Source: Odontocerum albicorne
Taxonomy: Eukaryota; Arthropoda; Insecta; Trichoptera; Odontoceridae
Length of the DNA: 64,000 nt
NCBI GenBank assembly: GCA_949825065.1
Contig: OX463845.1
Span: forward strand, 26,292,738 to 26,356,737
Direction of reading: 5' to 3'
The position numbers and the translations under genes were made by a program. Positions 25,085 to 38,148 of this stretch are shown piece after piece (within the stretch, counting starts at the first letter, position 1; each line of letters starts with the position of its first letter). The notes under the pieces are model-generated. The model was not told the DNA's origin. It made no database searches and saw only the letters and a list, made by a program, of their open reading frames with translations.

Positions 25085-25960
25085 TAGTGACCCAGAACTA
25101 TTTTTTAATTAAATAACTGATATAAAGGCGTTGTCAGTTATTTATTTGACTTAGTGATTGAGTTCTGAACTATTTAAACATATAATTAAAGAAATGAAAT
25201 AAAGGCATTGTGAATAATTTACGTTGACGTAGTGATTGTGATCAATAACTATCATAGAATTAAATAAACGAACTAAAGGCGTTGTGAATGATCTATGTTG
25301 ATTTAGTGATAGTGATCAATAATTATAATAGAATTTAACAAATTTTATAAAGGCTTTGTGAATTATTTAAATTGACTTAATGAGTGATCAAACACGATCA
25401 TATTTTATTCAACTTAGTATTAGTGATCAACAATTATTATAGAATTAAACGAATGATATAAAGGCGTCATGATAGTGATCAAGAACTTTTCTGGAATTAA
25501 ACAAATGAAATGAAGGCGTTGTCAATTATTCTATCTGACTTAGACATAGTAATCAATACCTATTCAAGAATTATACGATTGATATAAAGAAGTTGTGAAT
25601 TATTTTGTTTGATTTAGCGATAGCGGTCAATTACTTTTCTAGAATAAAATAAATGAAATAAAGGAGTTGCGAATTATGTTGTTTGATTTAGTGATAGTGA
25701 TCAGTTACTTTTCTAGAATAAAATAAATGAAATAAAGGAATTGTGAATAATTTAATTAGCCATATACTCGTAGATGGGGATTAATAATTATAATCATTCT
25801 AGAAGGAAACAAATGAATTGAAAGCGTTGTGAATTATGCTATTTGACTTAGCGATAATCAAAAATAACTATTCTAGAATTAAACATATAAAATAAAGGTC
25901 CTATGACTTATTTTGTACGACTTGACATATTCAATTGTAAACTAAAGTACTTCGTAAATT
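25085..25960. repeat. 74-bp satellite array, about 11-12 diverged units
   Basis: The landmark AAAGGCGTTGTGAATTAT recurs with variants at 25124, 25201, 25275, 25349, 25460, 25512, 25586, 25660, 25734, 25821 and 25894. The usual step is 73-77 bases. Exceptions are 111 then 52, which suggests an internal rearrangement, and 87. Units also share GACTTAGTGATAGTGATCAA. The array is old: units differ at many positions. Confidence 0.85.
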
Positions 25961-26340
25961 TCAAATGCAAATAACTCCCTGGAATAGACTGATATATTTA
26001 AAAATAAATGAATTGACCTTTTAAACTAATTATATATTTTTATTAATATTTTATGGTAAATTCATCTTATTGTGAGTGTACTGCTTACAAAAAAAATATT
26101 TCCATAGTGATTTTGAGTTACAATGTCTCTTTCATAATATTTGAATGCTATTCTCGCCATAACACGAATATTTTTCAAACAATTAGAAGATCGTTAACTA
26201 CTACTAGCCCTGGACATTTTTCCTATGGTACGATTAAAAATCAAATCCTTAATCTATGAATAGTAGAAAAAAATCTATAACTAGGCTCCGGGGTATCGTG
26301 GTTTTATTAAAATAGCTTAAATAATGCAAAGGAAGATATA
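25961..26340. other. No gene seen
   Basis: A short frame at 26053-26259 has no motif. Confidence 0.5.
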
Positions 26341-26342
26341 AT

Positions 26343-26478
26343 TTATTTTTATAGATAATTACATAGATACCTACATACATCACGCCATTTACCTGTTAGG
26401 GTAGGCGGAAATGATTGAGTGCCATATTTTGTGAGTGCCAATAACATACATTCTTGGCATTTTCCACATCCATACACT
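26343..26478 (-). mobile_element. RTE retrotransposon 3' end, left half of a copy split by a SINE
   Basis: On the minus strand: GTATGGATGTGGAAAATGCC, the phrase CCGCCTACCCTAACAGG, then the tail GATGTATGTAGGTATCTATG. Its upstream continuation lies beyond the SINE, at 26705. Confidence 0.75.
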
Positions 26479-26702
26479 TTCGAGCCTAGGTGGCAAGACG
26501 CGTGTTTGCCGACCCGGAGATTGCGGGTTCTATCTCCGCTGGAACCCACTTTTTTTTAAAGAGTTTTCAGTCAGTTTTTCTCTTAGGATCTCTTAAACAT
26601 CATTCTGATTAGTCGGAAGCTATTGCCACATGGCAAATAAACTGCCAATATACGCCACTGCCACGCCACGAAAGTGTAATAAAATACAATACAATACCTT
26701 AT
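26479..26702 (+). mobile_element. SINE family A, nearly full length
   Basis: A box CCTAGGTGGCAAGACGC, B box GCGGGTTCTATCTCCGC, body with CTTAGGATCTCTTAAAC, then GTCGGAAGCTATTGCCACAT and the CGAAAGTGTAATAAAATAC tail. It is inserted in an RTE copy, so it is younger than that copy. Confidence 0.85.
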
Positions 26703-26704
26703 TA

Positions 26705-27245
26705 CACAATCCTACGATTTCTCTGACTTTCTTAATTTCCTTCTTTCAAAATATCATTGATTTGATCCAACGATACTTTTCTTGGGTTTCGTCTACTATG
26801 TCTTCCACTTAAATTTGTTTTATAACTTTTACTTCATTCATTCGTTCTACATGCTCAACCTATTTCCTCATTTTACTCAACACATCAGCCTTAAGTAATC
26901 AGTTTTTCCGTATTCTGTCATAAATTGTCACCCGCAGTACTCTTCTCGGTGCACACATTTCTCTGGGATTTAGTTGGCTCTTTTCAGTATTTTTTTACGT
27001 CCACGAGTCACACCCATACATCAAAGTTGATACTAAAATACAGTTTTGGACTATCATTTTAGCAGATTTTGATTCTGGTTAGTTTGAGTGTATATGTTTT
27101 AATGCCCCGTTCACTTGGTTTCCTATCACTATGCGCTGTTCTATATCCTTCTTAACTATTCAATCACCTGAGAAAATATTATCAAAATAAGATAATTCCT
27201 CAACTTTTTATAGTCTTTCATCTTTCACCCAATATATTTTTCATG
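26705..27245 (-). mobile_element. RTE retrotransposon 3' relic, right half of the split copy
   Basis: Minus-strand reading gives VEELSY near 27205, then KSAKMIVQNCILVSTLMYGC around 27030-27070, a decayed RALRR-like region, YDRIRK near 26920, HVERMNEVK near 26845 and ETQEKYRWIKS near 26780. The same tail is seen at 4195-4835. Multiple stops. Confidence 0.8.
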
Positions 27246-28145
27246 ATAAAAAAATAAGATTATAAGTCCATATTAAATCCGACTTCAGAGCATAAGCAAA
27301 CTATTTGAAAGGTACCTTAAAATATTAATAAACAGAGGCATATTTTTTAGATGGGACTTTGGTAACCCTCGACTAAACAGAGGGCTATAAAAAATACTGG
27401 CGGAAATGTGTACATGAAGTAACTTTGTCAATTCGCTGGAGATACCTACGAGTATGTGTATGTTTTCGGGAAGAAGTGAGAATCTACCTAGATTCATTAT
27501 TTTAATAAAGGCCTAGGGTATGGCCACACTGATCAACAGCCCCCACTGCATATGAGTCGAAGCAAACATCCAACTACATTATGAACGTCTACCCAATGTA
27601 CGTTATGTTTGGAGAACTGAGAGAGATATTTTTCTTTATAAATTGAGTGGTGAACTCACGATGTCGAATACTGTCAAGGATTATTGCACATTTATGTTGG
27701 GCTCCATACGAATGAAAAATAAGTGGCATAGTTGTATTTTTTAAATATCCTAGTTATTGAAAATATTAATAATTTTCCTTGATTTCAAAATCGTTCACCA
27801 TTCGCACGTATTTTAGTTGTATTAATTTGAGAACACGTATGCGATAGTAATCTATGGCGATGTGAGAAGATAATACATAAAGATTGTATTTCTCCGTTTG
27901 ATTTTATTACCTGCATGTAAAACTTGTTTTGTGAATTACCAAAGCTTTTAACTAGCTTTCGATAGAGATTCACACCTCAGCGATTGTAAATTATTTCTCC
28001 GTTTAATTATTTAAACTAAATGCTATTATACTCGGCTGGCAGGGATGAGAAGGTTACAATAAATTTAATTAGAATTGAATTACGTTCCCATAAATTAAAT
28101 TTAAACTATTCTATGCTTATCATTTAAGAATAAAACAAGTACACT
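27246..28145. other. No gene seen
   Basis: The segment from 27510 (AGGCCTAGGGTATGGCCACA) resembles the start of a DNA-transposon end, but no inverted partner was found. Confidence 0.45.
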
Positions 28146-28147
28146 TA

Positions 28148-28215
28148 AACCAAACAGTATTCGAACCTAGGAAATGATGATTCACAACTTAGATGGTAAA
28201 CCTTCTAAAAGGCTA
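28148..28215 (-). repeat. tRNA-like SINE head fragment
   Basis: On the minus strand, CCTAGGTTCGAATACTG provides a B box and TTTACCATCTAAGTTG the A-box region. No body follows. Confidence 0.45.
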
Positions 28216-31200
28216 TATTCTTGGCACCGCTTAGCAGTATGAGAATAATCCTGGCTGATATTCTTTCTAGCAAATAAGCTAACTCTAGAAGCAGACCCTC
28301 TTTGTGTAACAGGATAAATCCGTGCAAAGTGGATAAAAAAAGTAAATTTTAATTTTATTTAAATCATTTTTAAGCACAAATACAAGAACGAGAAGTACCC
28401 ACAATTTACCGAAACCGTTATAAGAAGTGACGGAACTCTTGTCGGCTTATCTCAATAGACTTTTTTTTTGTTTAAAAAGCATAAAAAAACCCCTCTCATT
28501 ATTTATGTGCCACATGATATATATCATACTAAATTAATTAAACAAGAACACTTAATTTACAACATATTTAGATGTACACATGAAAAAAATAGTGTCAACA
28601 AACTAAAAAAGAAATAAGATAAAATATCATTGCGGAGTATCACAGTTAGAATATATATTTACAAACATTTAAAAAATTACAATACGGTATTCATTGTGGT
28701 GGTATCGTGCTGACGGAGTTCTGCATGTACACAGTTAGAAGGAGGGCATATCCACCCCGTAAAGAGAGAGAAGGATATTACAGTTGACTTAGTTGCGGTT
28801 CCTAAAACAACGATATACTATGCGATACAGAAAAGAAAAAAGGTAACCCAGGAATCAATTACACGTAAGTACAACAGTCTGTTAGTAAATTTACTCGTCA
28901 CAGTAATCAATGGAAGACAAACCACTTTGTGTACTTAACCGCGGAATTTCTAATTCCGAAAGATAACTGGAATGTGCACGTATCTTAATAAAATGTCCGA
29001 TTTAAATTATACCATAAACAATGATCGCATGTCATGAATACGAAGTGTGGAAACATTTGTCAACATGATAAATAAGATTTATTATTTTTTTAAAGCATTG
29101 TTTTATTATATGCTTATTGGTTAGCGTGATTAAACACGTTAATTAATAGTCTGTTACGCCAATGCTTTATGTTTGAATAAATGTGGGTAATCACAACATA
29201 TTGAAAATATATTAAATGTTCTGATTTATTGAGAATCTTTAATTTCCCTTAAAAATATAGTGTTGTTCTTCTGTAAAATTAAAAAGATACTTCAGTTGTG
29301 ATATTCTATTAAAAAACTGGAACTCGGGAAGGAAAGTGATAACTCTGTAGAAATTATGAATATTTTTGTCCAATGTTCACTCAGTTCAGCATGAACGAAA
29401 TAATTTATTGTTAGTCAAAATAGCATTAGTATTTTTTTACATACAATGGTAAATTGTGTTGTATTACAATGTATTGTTTTGTAGTCATACCTTTAACATT
29501 ACATACACTTTGTAACATTACATAACGAATAACGAGGATTTCCATTTCAATCATTATAGCAAACTCAAATGTATATTTGTATGTATATTTCATAGTTTTA
29601 GGCAGTAGTTTGCTGAAAAAGAAAACGGTTTATTTTTATTTCTTGAAAGATTCGATATAATTTTATCAATTCAGATATGTAGGTCTCAAAAGATACAAAT
29701 CACATTCTGTGAGATTTTTAATATTCCTAAATTAAGACTAGCTAGAAATTTACTAATTAATTTATTAGGTGGACGGTTAGTAGTTATTCTGTTGGTTATC
29801 CTGTGTTTTATGACTGGCATCACCTTGAAAAACATTAAACAAGAACCAAACCAAAATATATGAATTATTAATGCTATATTTTTGTGCAGTAGTTGTTCCC
29901 TCACGAAGAGTTTTACAAATACTGGTGGAAAATTATCGATAAGAACTTTTGATATTTTAAAAGAAGCTTTCATGTGCCATATTTATCTGCAAATTAATAA
30001 CGTTATGTTAAATAAACTATATAAAATTATTGTACTATGAATTTATTAATTATTTAGAACATCGATTTGTATTATGAGTTTTGAAATAAACTAATGTTAT
30101 TTTTTTATTTTACTAAAAAAGTGACCGGAATTCACACAGTAAATGTATGTAAAAGAAATAAAAAATACTGTAACGATTGCATGACTTTTTATTCTAGTTC
30201 AACAAGCGTTTTAAAAATCTCATAAGCAACGGTCGGTAGCACAACAAAAAAAAAAGGAAAAAAGTACGAGAAATGTGTTTCGATTGTCGACAAAATGGCG
30301 TGCGACTGTCAATTTCTGGTAGCCATTTCCGTTCCCATGTGCTCTAATACAATTTTAATTTCGTATTTATATGATATAAAAACACGAAGAAATTGTGTCG
30401 TCCAGCTTGAGTATTTGAACTTTTTTGCTGTCATTAAAACTTATAAAAAAATAAGAATATAAACCATTCGAATTTCGAGATTGTACGATCCGTTAAACTT
30501 TCTTTGTCTTACTTTATCGTGGAGTTAGTAATACGATTATTTTCTAATTAAGAACCAGTTACGGCTTTAATTATGGGATTTTATATTTCCCTATCCTACG
30601 AACTTACATAGCGTTGTCTCGTTGTGCGTTTTACTCCAAGAGCGCTCAAATGAATATGTTGAACCACTACTAAGCAATAAGATAAAGATAAATTGAGACA
30701 AAAATTATCGAAAAAACAAAACCACTCCAACTATGATTTCCTCGAAAACAGAACCCGAAACATCGGAGTGCTAAGCAAGTACACTTACTTACAGCGTAGC
30801 ACTCGGATAACCTGTGAAAAAATGTTTATTACTAACATTTCATGTTGATTATAAGTCGAGTTTAAGGATTTACATTTTTTTATAACGAAACAATTGCTTC
30901 ATCAGCATTGAAGCAATTTTAATCAGGCGTCGTCAGAGGTAAATGAAATCAGTAGTCTTGTTTAAATATTTTGTTATTTATTTATGTAAATATTTCATTG
31001 TAAAGTAAACAAATGGCGAGTTTATTGCCATACGGTAATCTCTTTCGACCAATCACACAAGAAGAACGCAGATTCGTACTTAATGATGGATGAAAGGTTA
31101 CAACGTTATTTCCAAGAAAAAATATGTATTCATAATTAAAAAAATGAAGAACAAATTAAACTGGTACACCAAAATATTTTCAAATGTCACTTAAGATTGG

Positions 31201-31880
31201 AAAATGAGAAGAAAAATGATAAAACACACTGTAAACGGAGGGAGAAATTTTTGTAATGAGCGTTCGTACTATATATTGATTGGCAATGAATAAACATATT
31301 TCGTCATTGAAGAGAAATGTTATATTTTTAAGTAGATGTTTGAAACAAGTCAACTGGGGTGAGAGTCTAAAGGATGCCGTTTATGTATACGTAAATATAA
31401 GACCTGTTCTACAGAAGGACTAAATAAAATAAATAAATGAGAACTCCACGAATTACACTTTTTTATTGTTTTCTCATGTAAATAGTTTTTTTATAAATCT
31501 TTTTTTTATAAATAACCACTCATTTTATCATCCAAGTAAACCAGTAGCGTTTGTCCGTTTGGAAAACCCATCAATTGTGAGTAACATCTTAAGCAAAACA
31601 AAAAAAGTAATATGTGATTTTAATGACAGCGGAAATAAAGAATCGTGAGAAATAGGGATATCTTGTTGTGTTGCTAAATCGGTTGTTGATTTTTAACAAC
31701 ACTTCAATTACGTTTTTGAATTACATATTATTTTATTGAATATAACTAAATACAATAAAAACGTTTATTTTAGGTTAAGCCAAATGCGGTAGAAATGAGT
31801 CTGTGTGGTAAAACAATGAATGACAGAATAAGTAATGATAACATTAGGAAATAATAGTGTTTGGAAGAAGATTTATTTTT
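28216..31880. other. Long AT-rich stretch, no gene or mobile element recognised
   Basis: The longest stretch with no repeat that I recognise. A small hairpin lies at 30892-30918 (AATTGCTTCA/TGAAGCAATT, 7-base loop). The text around 30225-30345 is less AT-rich and lacks stops in short frames, but I see no protein motif. Confidence 0.5.
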
Positions 31881-31883
31881 GAC

Positions 31884-32092
31884 AACCTCCGTGGTCTAGG
31901 TGATACGGCGCCTGTCTCCCGACACAGAGGTTGCGGATTCAAATCCCGCTGGAACCTAGATTAAAAAACAGTGTTTCCGTCTGCTTTTTCCTAAAAGCCC
32001 CATATACACATTTCTGGCTAGTTGGAGAAGATTGCCACTTGGTAATAATTCCACAAAGTTTAAATGTATACAACGAAAGTGTTATATATAAT
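31884..32092 (+). mobile_element. SINE family A, full length
   Basis: A box GTGGTCTAGGTGATACGG, B box GCGGATTCAAATCCCGC, then GGAACCTAGA, the body, GGCTAGTTGGAGAAGATTGC and the tail ACAACGAAAGTGTTATATA. Confidence 0.85.
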
Positions 32093-32094
32093 TC

Positions 32095-32170
32095 GCTCGG
32101 GTGCTGATATAGCTGCTTGACGTGATTTGTTAGTAATTGTAGGTTCGAGTCTCAAATTATAGCATCCTTG
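32095..32170 (+). repeat. Second tRNA-like sequence
   Basis: GGGTGCTGATATAGCTGC followed by GTAGGTTCGAGTCTC gives tRNA-like A and B boxes unlike family A. It cannot be folded into a proper cloverleaf by eye. Confidence 0.4.
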
Positions 32171-32219
32171 AGGAGAGCTTGCAATCTAAACGGCATTTCA
32201 TTAATATGTAATTAGAATT

Positions 32220-32597
32220 GATAGTTGAGACGAAGAGAGGAACATTGAAATGATTTGGCCAAGTGTAAAGATTGAATGCTTGTAAATTGAAATAGTAATA
32301 AATTGCTTATAGGTATATGAGTTATAATGCGTCACAAAATTTCTGTTAATTCTACTCGTACTTCAAAAATGTGAATGGTTAAGGAAAGCCGAGGAAAGAT
32401 AGTTGGATCAAGTGAAATACATTTTGAAAGAATGAAAGGTGAGGGAGTTCGAGAAACCAAAGAATTTGTCTTAAAAAAAGGTATGAATTGTGAGGAAGGG
32501 ACTATGTTTTATTAAAGTTGAAGCCTGTCGCTATATCCTCTCTACCTTTTTTGATAGGGAAACGGTGTAGCGGTGTATGTATATGTCAAATATAAGT
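32220..32597 (+). mobile_element. RTE retrotransposon 3' relic
   Basis: Phrases such as GAAAGCCGAGGAAAGATAGT (GKPRKDS-like) and CTCTACCTTTTTTGATAGGG precede a GTATGTATATG tail. Frames are heavily broken. Confidence 0.65.
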
Positions 32598-32611
32598 CAT
32601 ATTACTAGCAG

Positions 32612-33015
32612 AATATTAACTATGGACGTGGAAAAACAAAGGATATTAGGAAATCGAGTGAGGTCATAAGGAATATAGCTACAAATCGATAGAAGATAAA
32701 GTGCTAAAGATTTAAAAAAATGAGCATTTAGATGGTTTGGCCACGTGGAAAGAATTAGTGATTTTTTTCAAAATTATTATACGAGTAGTATAGAAGGCAT
32801 AAAATGTTTGGAAAGACTTAAAAATGTGCCACAACCAAATCTATCGAATTCTAAAAGAAGGAAGATTGAAAAACCTTTATAATAGAAGAGTATGCATGTC
32901 GAGGTATATGAGCGTAGCATAGGTGAAATATGTTGGCCATGATATAATGAAGTGGAGATATGTTATATCTACCTACCCCAATAGGGGGTATGGTGTTATG
33001 ATGATGATATTAGAT
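32612..33015 (+). mobile_element. RTE retrotransposon 3' relic with an ATG-repeat tail
   Basis: RWFGHVERISD is readable near 32730. The 3' phrase CTACCTACCCCAATAGGGGG is well kept and is followed by (ATG)n, like the tail of the element at the window start. Confidence 0.75.
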
Positions 33016-33059
33016 TAAAATATACTAGAAATCTCACCTTTTTAAAATTAAAAAACTAG

Positions 33060-33265
33060 AGAAAGACCTAGTTGGTAAGATTCCTGTCTCCCAATCTGAA
33101 GGTTGCAGGTTCGAATCCCGCTGAAATCCAGATTTTCAAAAAAGGATTGCAATCTGGTTTTCACTTAAGACCCTTTTAACTTATTTCTGGTTGATCGGAA
33201 AAGATTTCCACGTGGCAATAATCCCGCTAGGTGGTACTGTATACAACGAAAGTGTAGTACAATAT
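33060..33265 (+). mobile_element. SINE family A, full length
   Basis: The best kept copy: A box CCTAGTTGGTAAGATTCC, B box GCAGGTTCGAATCCCGC, body GGTTTTCACTTAAGACCC, then TGATCGGAAAAGATTTCC and ATCCCGCTAGGTGGTACTGT, and the CGAAAGTGTAGTACAATA tail. RNA polymerase III would use the A and B boxes. Confidence 0.9.
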
Positions 33266-34138
33266 AAATATAATATCTTCAGTGGCGTTAGTGGTGAGAG
33301 TATGTTCTCATTCAGAATGAGAATTTAGACGTCTTATTCGATAAGGTGTGCCAATATTTTTTGATTGAAAAAGTGTGTATTGTATGAAAAAAAATTTGCT
33401 ATTTGTGCATAAAAGGTCGTGAAGTTTGACATGCTTAGGCTATCTAAGCAAATGTCAGGTATCATGGTCTGCAAAAAAACCATGTATATTCCCAATAATA
33501 TGGAAAGGCAACTTAACAAACTGAGATAGAGGTTTTTAGATAATGTGCAGCAAGACCTTAGGAGGACAGGGACACTGAGAAAAGATAGCGAGTGATCGAT
33601 CGGCTAGGAGAAAATTATCCGGGGCCCGAAAGTTCAGTTTGACCATTTGAGGTAAGCACTATTTAATTTATTTCAAGTATTTTTGATCCATTTTAATGTT
33701 TTGAGTAAATAATGTACACAAAATGAAATATATATTTGCTTTCAAAATTTTAATACAAAATATAAATTATTGAGAGTTGAAAACCTTCTATAATGTATTT
33801 TGTCTATTGTGCAGTAGATATTGAAAACAATACATTTTTGCTTGTTTATTCTTAGAGTATCATATTTCCTGTAAATCTTAAAAAAAAATTGAATTTCTTA
33901 TAGAGCGTTGAACAGTCTCACAATCTGACAGTAAATCGATGTTTGATTTTTTTCCAAAGATTAATATGAAAATCCATATCTTTCAAAAAATATTAATTTA
34001 CATCGTTATATTTTGAATGCACGTTGTGACTTTGAACAATAGTTCTCAAACTGTGCATCTTGTACTCCAACCGGTAATAATATAATAATTTTGAATGATA
34101 TGGTAATTTACGTAGATGTATTGTTTACAATATATGTT
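33266..34138. other. No gene seen
   Basis: A moderately GC-richer patch at 33560-33650 has no recognised frame. Confidence 0.5.
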
Positions 34139-34139
34139 T

Positions 34140-34250
34140 GGCAACTCGGGGGCTTCGGTTTTAATTCTCTATGGACACCAATAAATTAAAAAGGGCCCAG
34201 TCTGGTTAAAAAGTTCGTCTCGTCATAATACGTACAAAACAAATGAGAGT
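34140..34250 (+). mobile_element. SINE family B fragment
   Basis: GGGGGCTTCGGTTTTAATTC followed by CCCAGTCTGGTTAAAAAGTT corresponds to the head and early body of the copies at 34880 and 56300. Confidence 0.5.
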
Positions 34251-34875
34251 GTAGTTTATTTCACACAAACGATAGTATTGTCAAAAGTATATTGTCTTTA
34301 TTTATCACGGAGGTAAAAGGCTGACTACACTGTCTCATTGAAAACGTTTATCTCATTTGCCAAAAGATCGCCATTTTGATAATGACACCTAATCTTCACA
34401 CGGTAGACACGAAAAACGGTTGATCAGTCAGTGTAGAAAGAATTTGCAGCCTCTGCATGCTCCTAGCTGTGAGTGTGAGAGGAATTAATGGAAGTATTAG
34501 TATTAATAGTAGTTGAACATTTTTAACATTTCTCTACATTGCGTTCAGCCAAGTAAACAAAAAACTTAATTTTTTTATAATAAATGTTTACTTAATAAAA
34601 AATTTCCATCGAATCTCTAATCTGAAACTTTCTTTTTCAATCATTCACATTTAAATTCATCCTTATATCTTCAACATTATTAGATGTTTTCGAATTTCGT
34701 TTCCTTTTTCGCCACAACCTTGTGAAATTAAGTACGTATATTAGTTTACTTGAAACATTTCAGCGCAAAATTGACAGTTTTATACAGTTATTAATTAAGC
34801 ACTTACCAATGTCTTACCAACTACGCTGTGACTTCCATAATTAATAAGACGCGTTACTTCCATAATTAATAAAAC
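34251..34875. other. No gene seen
   Basis: AT-rich; nothing recognised. Confidence 0.5.
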
Positions 34876-34879
34876 GGTT

Positions 34880-35152
34880 GACTTCCACCCGGAGATTTCT
34901 AGTTCAATTTCCGATGGTGCCCGAAAAATATAAAAAAGGGTCTAGTTGGTAAGATTTCAACCCGGGCGTTGTGCGTTCTATTTCCGATGGTAACCGAACC
35001 TATCTGGTAAATTTGTTCGTTTGGTAACGATACTAACACGCGCTAGATGTGTGCGAGTGCCGTTATCTCTTACGGAATAGTATTGCTAATGCGTGCGATG
35101 ATGAACAGCGAGTTCCGTGCGTACTCCAGTTGTTTTATTGAACCGAACACAA
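34880..35152 (+). mobile_element. SINE family B with a duplicated head
   Basis: Two partial tRNA-like heads in series (CCCGGAGATTTCTAGTTCAA, then GTCTAGTTGGTAAGATTTCA) precede a body that family A lacks: TTTGGTAACGATACTAACAC and GATGATGAACAGCGAGTTCC. The body recurs at 56300-56520. Confidence 0.65.
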
Positions 35153-37464
35153 TGTTGTTTATGTGTCACAATCTTCAAAATATCTGATTCAACAATTTCG
35201 ATATGTTGAAAGATAGCATACGGTTTGAATAAATTAGTCGTTTGATATTTTATTATGTTAAGGTTGATCGTAAAACTTTTAAACTCACGGAAATGTTGAA
35301 AATATGGAAAATAGTGGGAGATATAGATGCGTCAAAAAATGTGTTTAGCAATAGGGAAGTGTGGCACTCTGCCCTCTTTTCCTTTCCCAAAACAGCGCAA
35401 TTGTATCAAATTATTAATATAACAAGGGATACCGAAGAAAAAAAAATTTAGAACCTCTGATTTAGAAAATAAGTGCCATAGGCGTAGTTAAAAAACCTAC
35501 TCATGAATGAAGATTTCATTTAAGTGCTGGATTAAAAATCTAATGTCACCAATAAATTATTCGTTAAGGCGACCTGTATGGTATAACATAATGACATCAC
35601 CGGCGCATTCTTTTATTATTTAAATGTAAAATAACTTAAGAAAAAAAAATAAGTTAAGGGGACTCCATTGTTGAAAAGTTGACGTGGTCATTATTAAGAT
35701 CTAGAATACAAAGACAGCGAAGCCAATTTTTTTAAGTAGGAAGCTGACGAAGAATAAAAAAAAACTTTAATCGGAAATTCAAATTGTCATCAAACTTGGA
35801 CTCTAATAAGAAAATATGTTTTCATTAAATTAAGATTATTTATGATTGTAATATTTAAATGCAAAAGAGCAATTTGAATAACGGACAAAATAAATGTTTC
35901 TTTTCATATTTATATTGAATATATGTTTGACTTTAAATAAAATGAAGTATAGTTAATAAATAAGCTCCGAGTTGTAACGAAATAATTGGTGTGACATATT
36001 TATATTAAACCAACGAGGTATAATAAAAATCTACCTTCTACACATGGATAGCTCCACATGGTTCTATTTTTTTTTCAGATGTGAAATGTATTTATTTGGT
36101 TTCATCTTAGAAGAATGATATACAATTAAAATTAATACGTCAAGGCGTGCTATAATTTCACATGCATAATACTAGTTATTATAAAAAAATTCAACAAAAT
36201 GCTCAAAACTTAAGTAATTAATCCCAAAAGACGAATATTTGTATTCTTGAGAGCTTTTAAATAAAAAAATCTATTTTCGTTTTTTACTTCACTGTGTATT
36301 TTCTTTATTCTAAATATATTTTACGTGATGTTTTTAACACATTTTGACAGTATAACGGTCAAAACTACTTTGTGGTGATAATCAAAAGCTGTGTTTATAG
36401 CAAATGTCAATATTCATATATGTGGTAAATATTCTACACTCAAAAATCAAAGAGGCGTCAACAATAAAATAAATTTGCTAACTTTTTTTGCGATATGTGT
36501 ATAAACGCATGATATCATCCTTTGTTTGAGATAAACACATACGAGACAATGATTTATTGATTTTTCAGTTCAGATAGATATTGTGAAATTATATTTTTCT
36601 AATATATCAGTTTAACAGACCTAAGTATCAAAACGTTACAAATTCATTTCGAAAATATCTTAAGAGTTGAAAAAATAAAAAGTTAAAAAATAAATAGTAG
36701 TTGACCGTAGTTAAAAGAATAAAGATCACTTAGCACATTTTATTCACATTTAGCACTCTTGACATCGGGATATATAAATACGAGTTTAAATGATATAATA
36801 TTTATATAAATTATTTTTTTTCAATTTTGATACATGTTTAACTCAATTACATCAAATAACAATAAAAAATTAAGTCTAATTATATCATATTGACAACAGA
36901 TACAATTTGCTTTCTTGTGATGTGGCTCAGTTATACTTAAACATTTAATTAAGGAGCTTAATCCTTTATTTATTCACCGAGATTGGAAAAAAACATTCGT
37001 TTAACAAGGTCATTATGTGTGCGAGTGGTGATGCTCTTAACAGCTCAGTTTGTGAATACGACACCAAAAACAGTCTAAATTCACGATGGCGTAAATAATT
37101 GTCCGGTACATTAAACAAAAGTTTGTCGTCAACAAAGGGTTTGTTATTTTTCTCGTTAGCAATTTGTATGTGTATGAACAGGTGTATAGATCTTTTATAA
37201 CGCTATCTAAATATACCCATTAAAAAAACTGTTGGATAGTCATGGGTAAAATTTATACTCCTTGCAATAAAAATGTCGTGGAAATCTCTTTTGGACTCGT
37301 TCACCTAACAGAAAATTCAGGATTGCTTTTGGGTTCTAAATGATTGAGCCGCATTCTAATCTACTGCGAACCAGTGAATTACAAATATATCTCATAGCAG
37401 CGCTTCCATCAAATGTCTTAGAGATTCTTATCACATATATTAAGGTTATATACCATAAAATGGC
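35153..37464. other. No gene seen
   Basis: AT-rich DNA. Short frames (for example 35242-35451) have no motif. Confidence 0.5.
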
Positions 37465-38146
37465 ATACAATATACCTTTGAATATTTCAATAAATGGATT
37501 ACTTATTAACAAATATACAAATTTCTTACTAAGTATTTAAATTCTATAGATGGTTTGAATTCAGGTTCATGTATACTCGTACCTGATAAGTTGTAACCTA
37601 CTTAATTATATTTATGCAGAAACTCAACTACCTTTATAAAATGTTTTATAAACGTGAACACCACTTTTCTTCTTTTTCTTCATCTTATTTTAGGCCTGTT
37701 GGCCTGTTATGGTCTTGCATAATTGTTGGCCTCTTATGACGTCGACTGCCAGCTGTCTTTCCATCTTTTGGGAGGTCATCCTGGAGGTCTGCTTGCTTGG
37801 GGGATACTGTCCCTGGCCATTCTTACGGCTCTTGGTTCCGCCATTCTGGATACGTGTTCGTTCCAGAACCTTCTCTGTCATCCCCATCTGACAATATCTG
37901 TATCACACCATTATTACTTTTGAAAATAAAAAATTCAGTATTTTTGCATCTTAAAAGTTTAAAGTTTTGCTCATTTTTTTATCTTTTCAATAGTAAATGG
38001 GTATCAATCCACATTGCCAACAATTAATACGACTGATTCCTAATTTTAAAGGTATATTAAATGAAATCATATTCGAATCAAAACAATCGAAAATACACTG
38101 TTCAAAACATAAAGGAACAAAGCTCTAAGAAAGTTAAGTGTTTAAA
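37465..38146. repeat. Tandem duplication, copy 1 (682 bp)
   Basis: Matches 38149-38830 at all positions I compared except one: G at 37799 versus C at 38483. The copies are separated by the two bases TA. The unit contains a non-LTR relic and ordinary AT-rich DNA. Confidence 0.95.
37663..37895 (-). mobile_element. Non-LTR retrotransposon C-terminal relic inside tandem copy 1
   Basis: The minus strand reads FWNEHVSRMAEPRAVRMARD, then RPPG, stop, PPKRWKDSWQSTS. This matches the WxxHVxRM...RPPGRPPKRWxxSW ending of non-LTR reverse transcriptases. The stop replaces arginine (CGA to TGA); another TGA upstream fits the same change. A purine tail of AAGAAG type follows at 37663-37690. Confidence 0.7.
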
Positions 38147-38148
38147 TA

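Noticed and set aside
25085..25960. CRISPR-like array
   Set aside because: Units are contiguous diverged 74-base repeats without conserved repeat/unique spacer alternation, and the DNA is animal-like.
27505..27700. Another Harbinger-like MITE starting AGGCCTAGGGTATGGCC
   Set aside because: No inverted partner or target duplication could be found.
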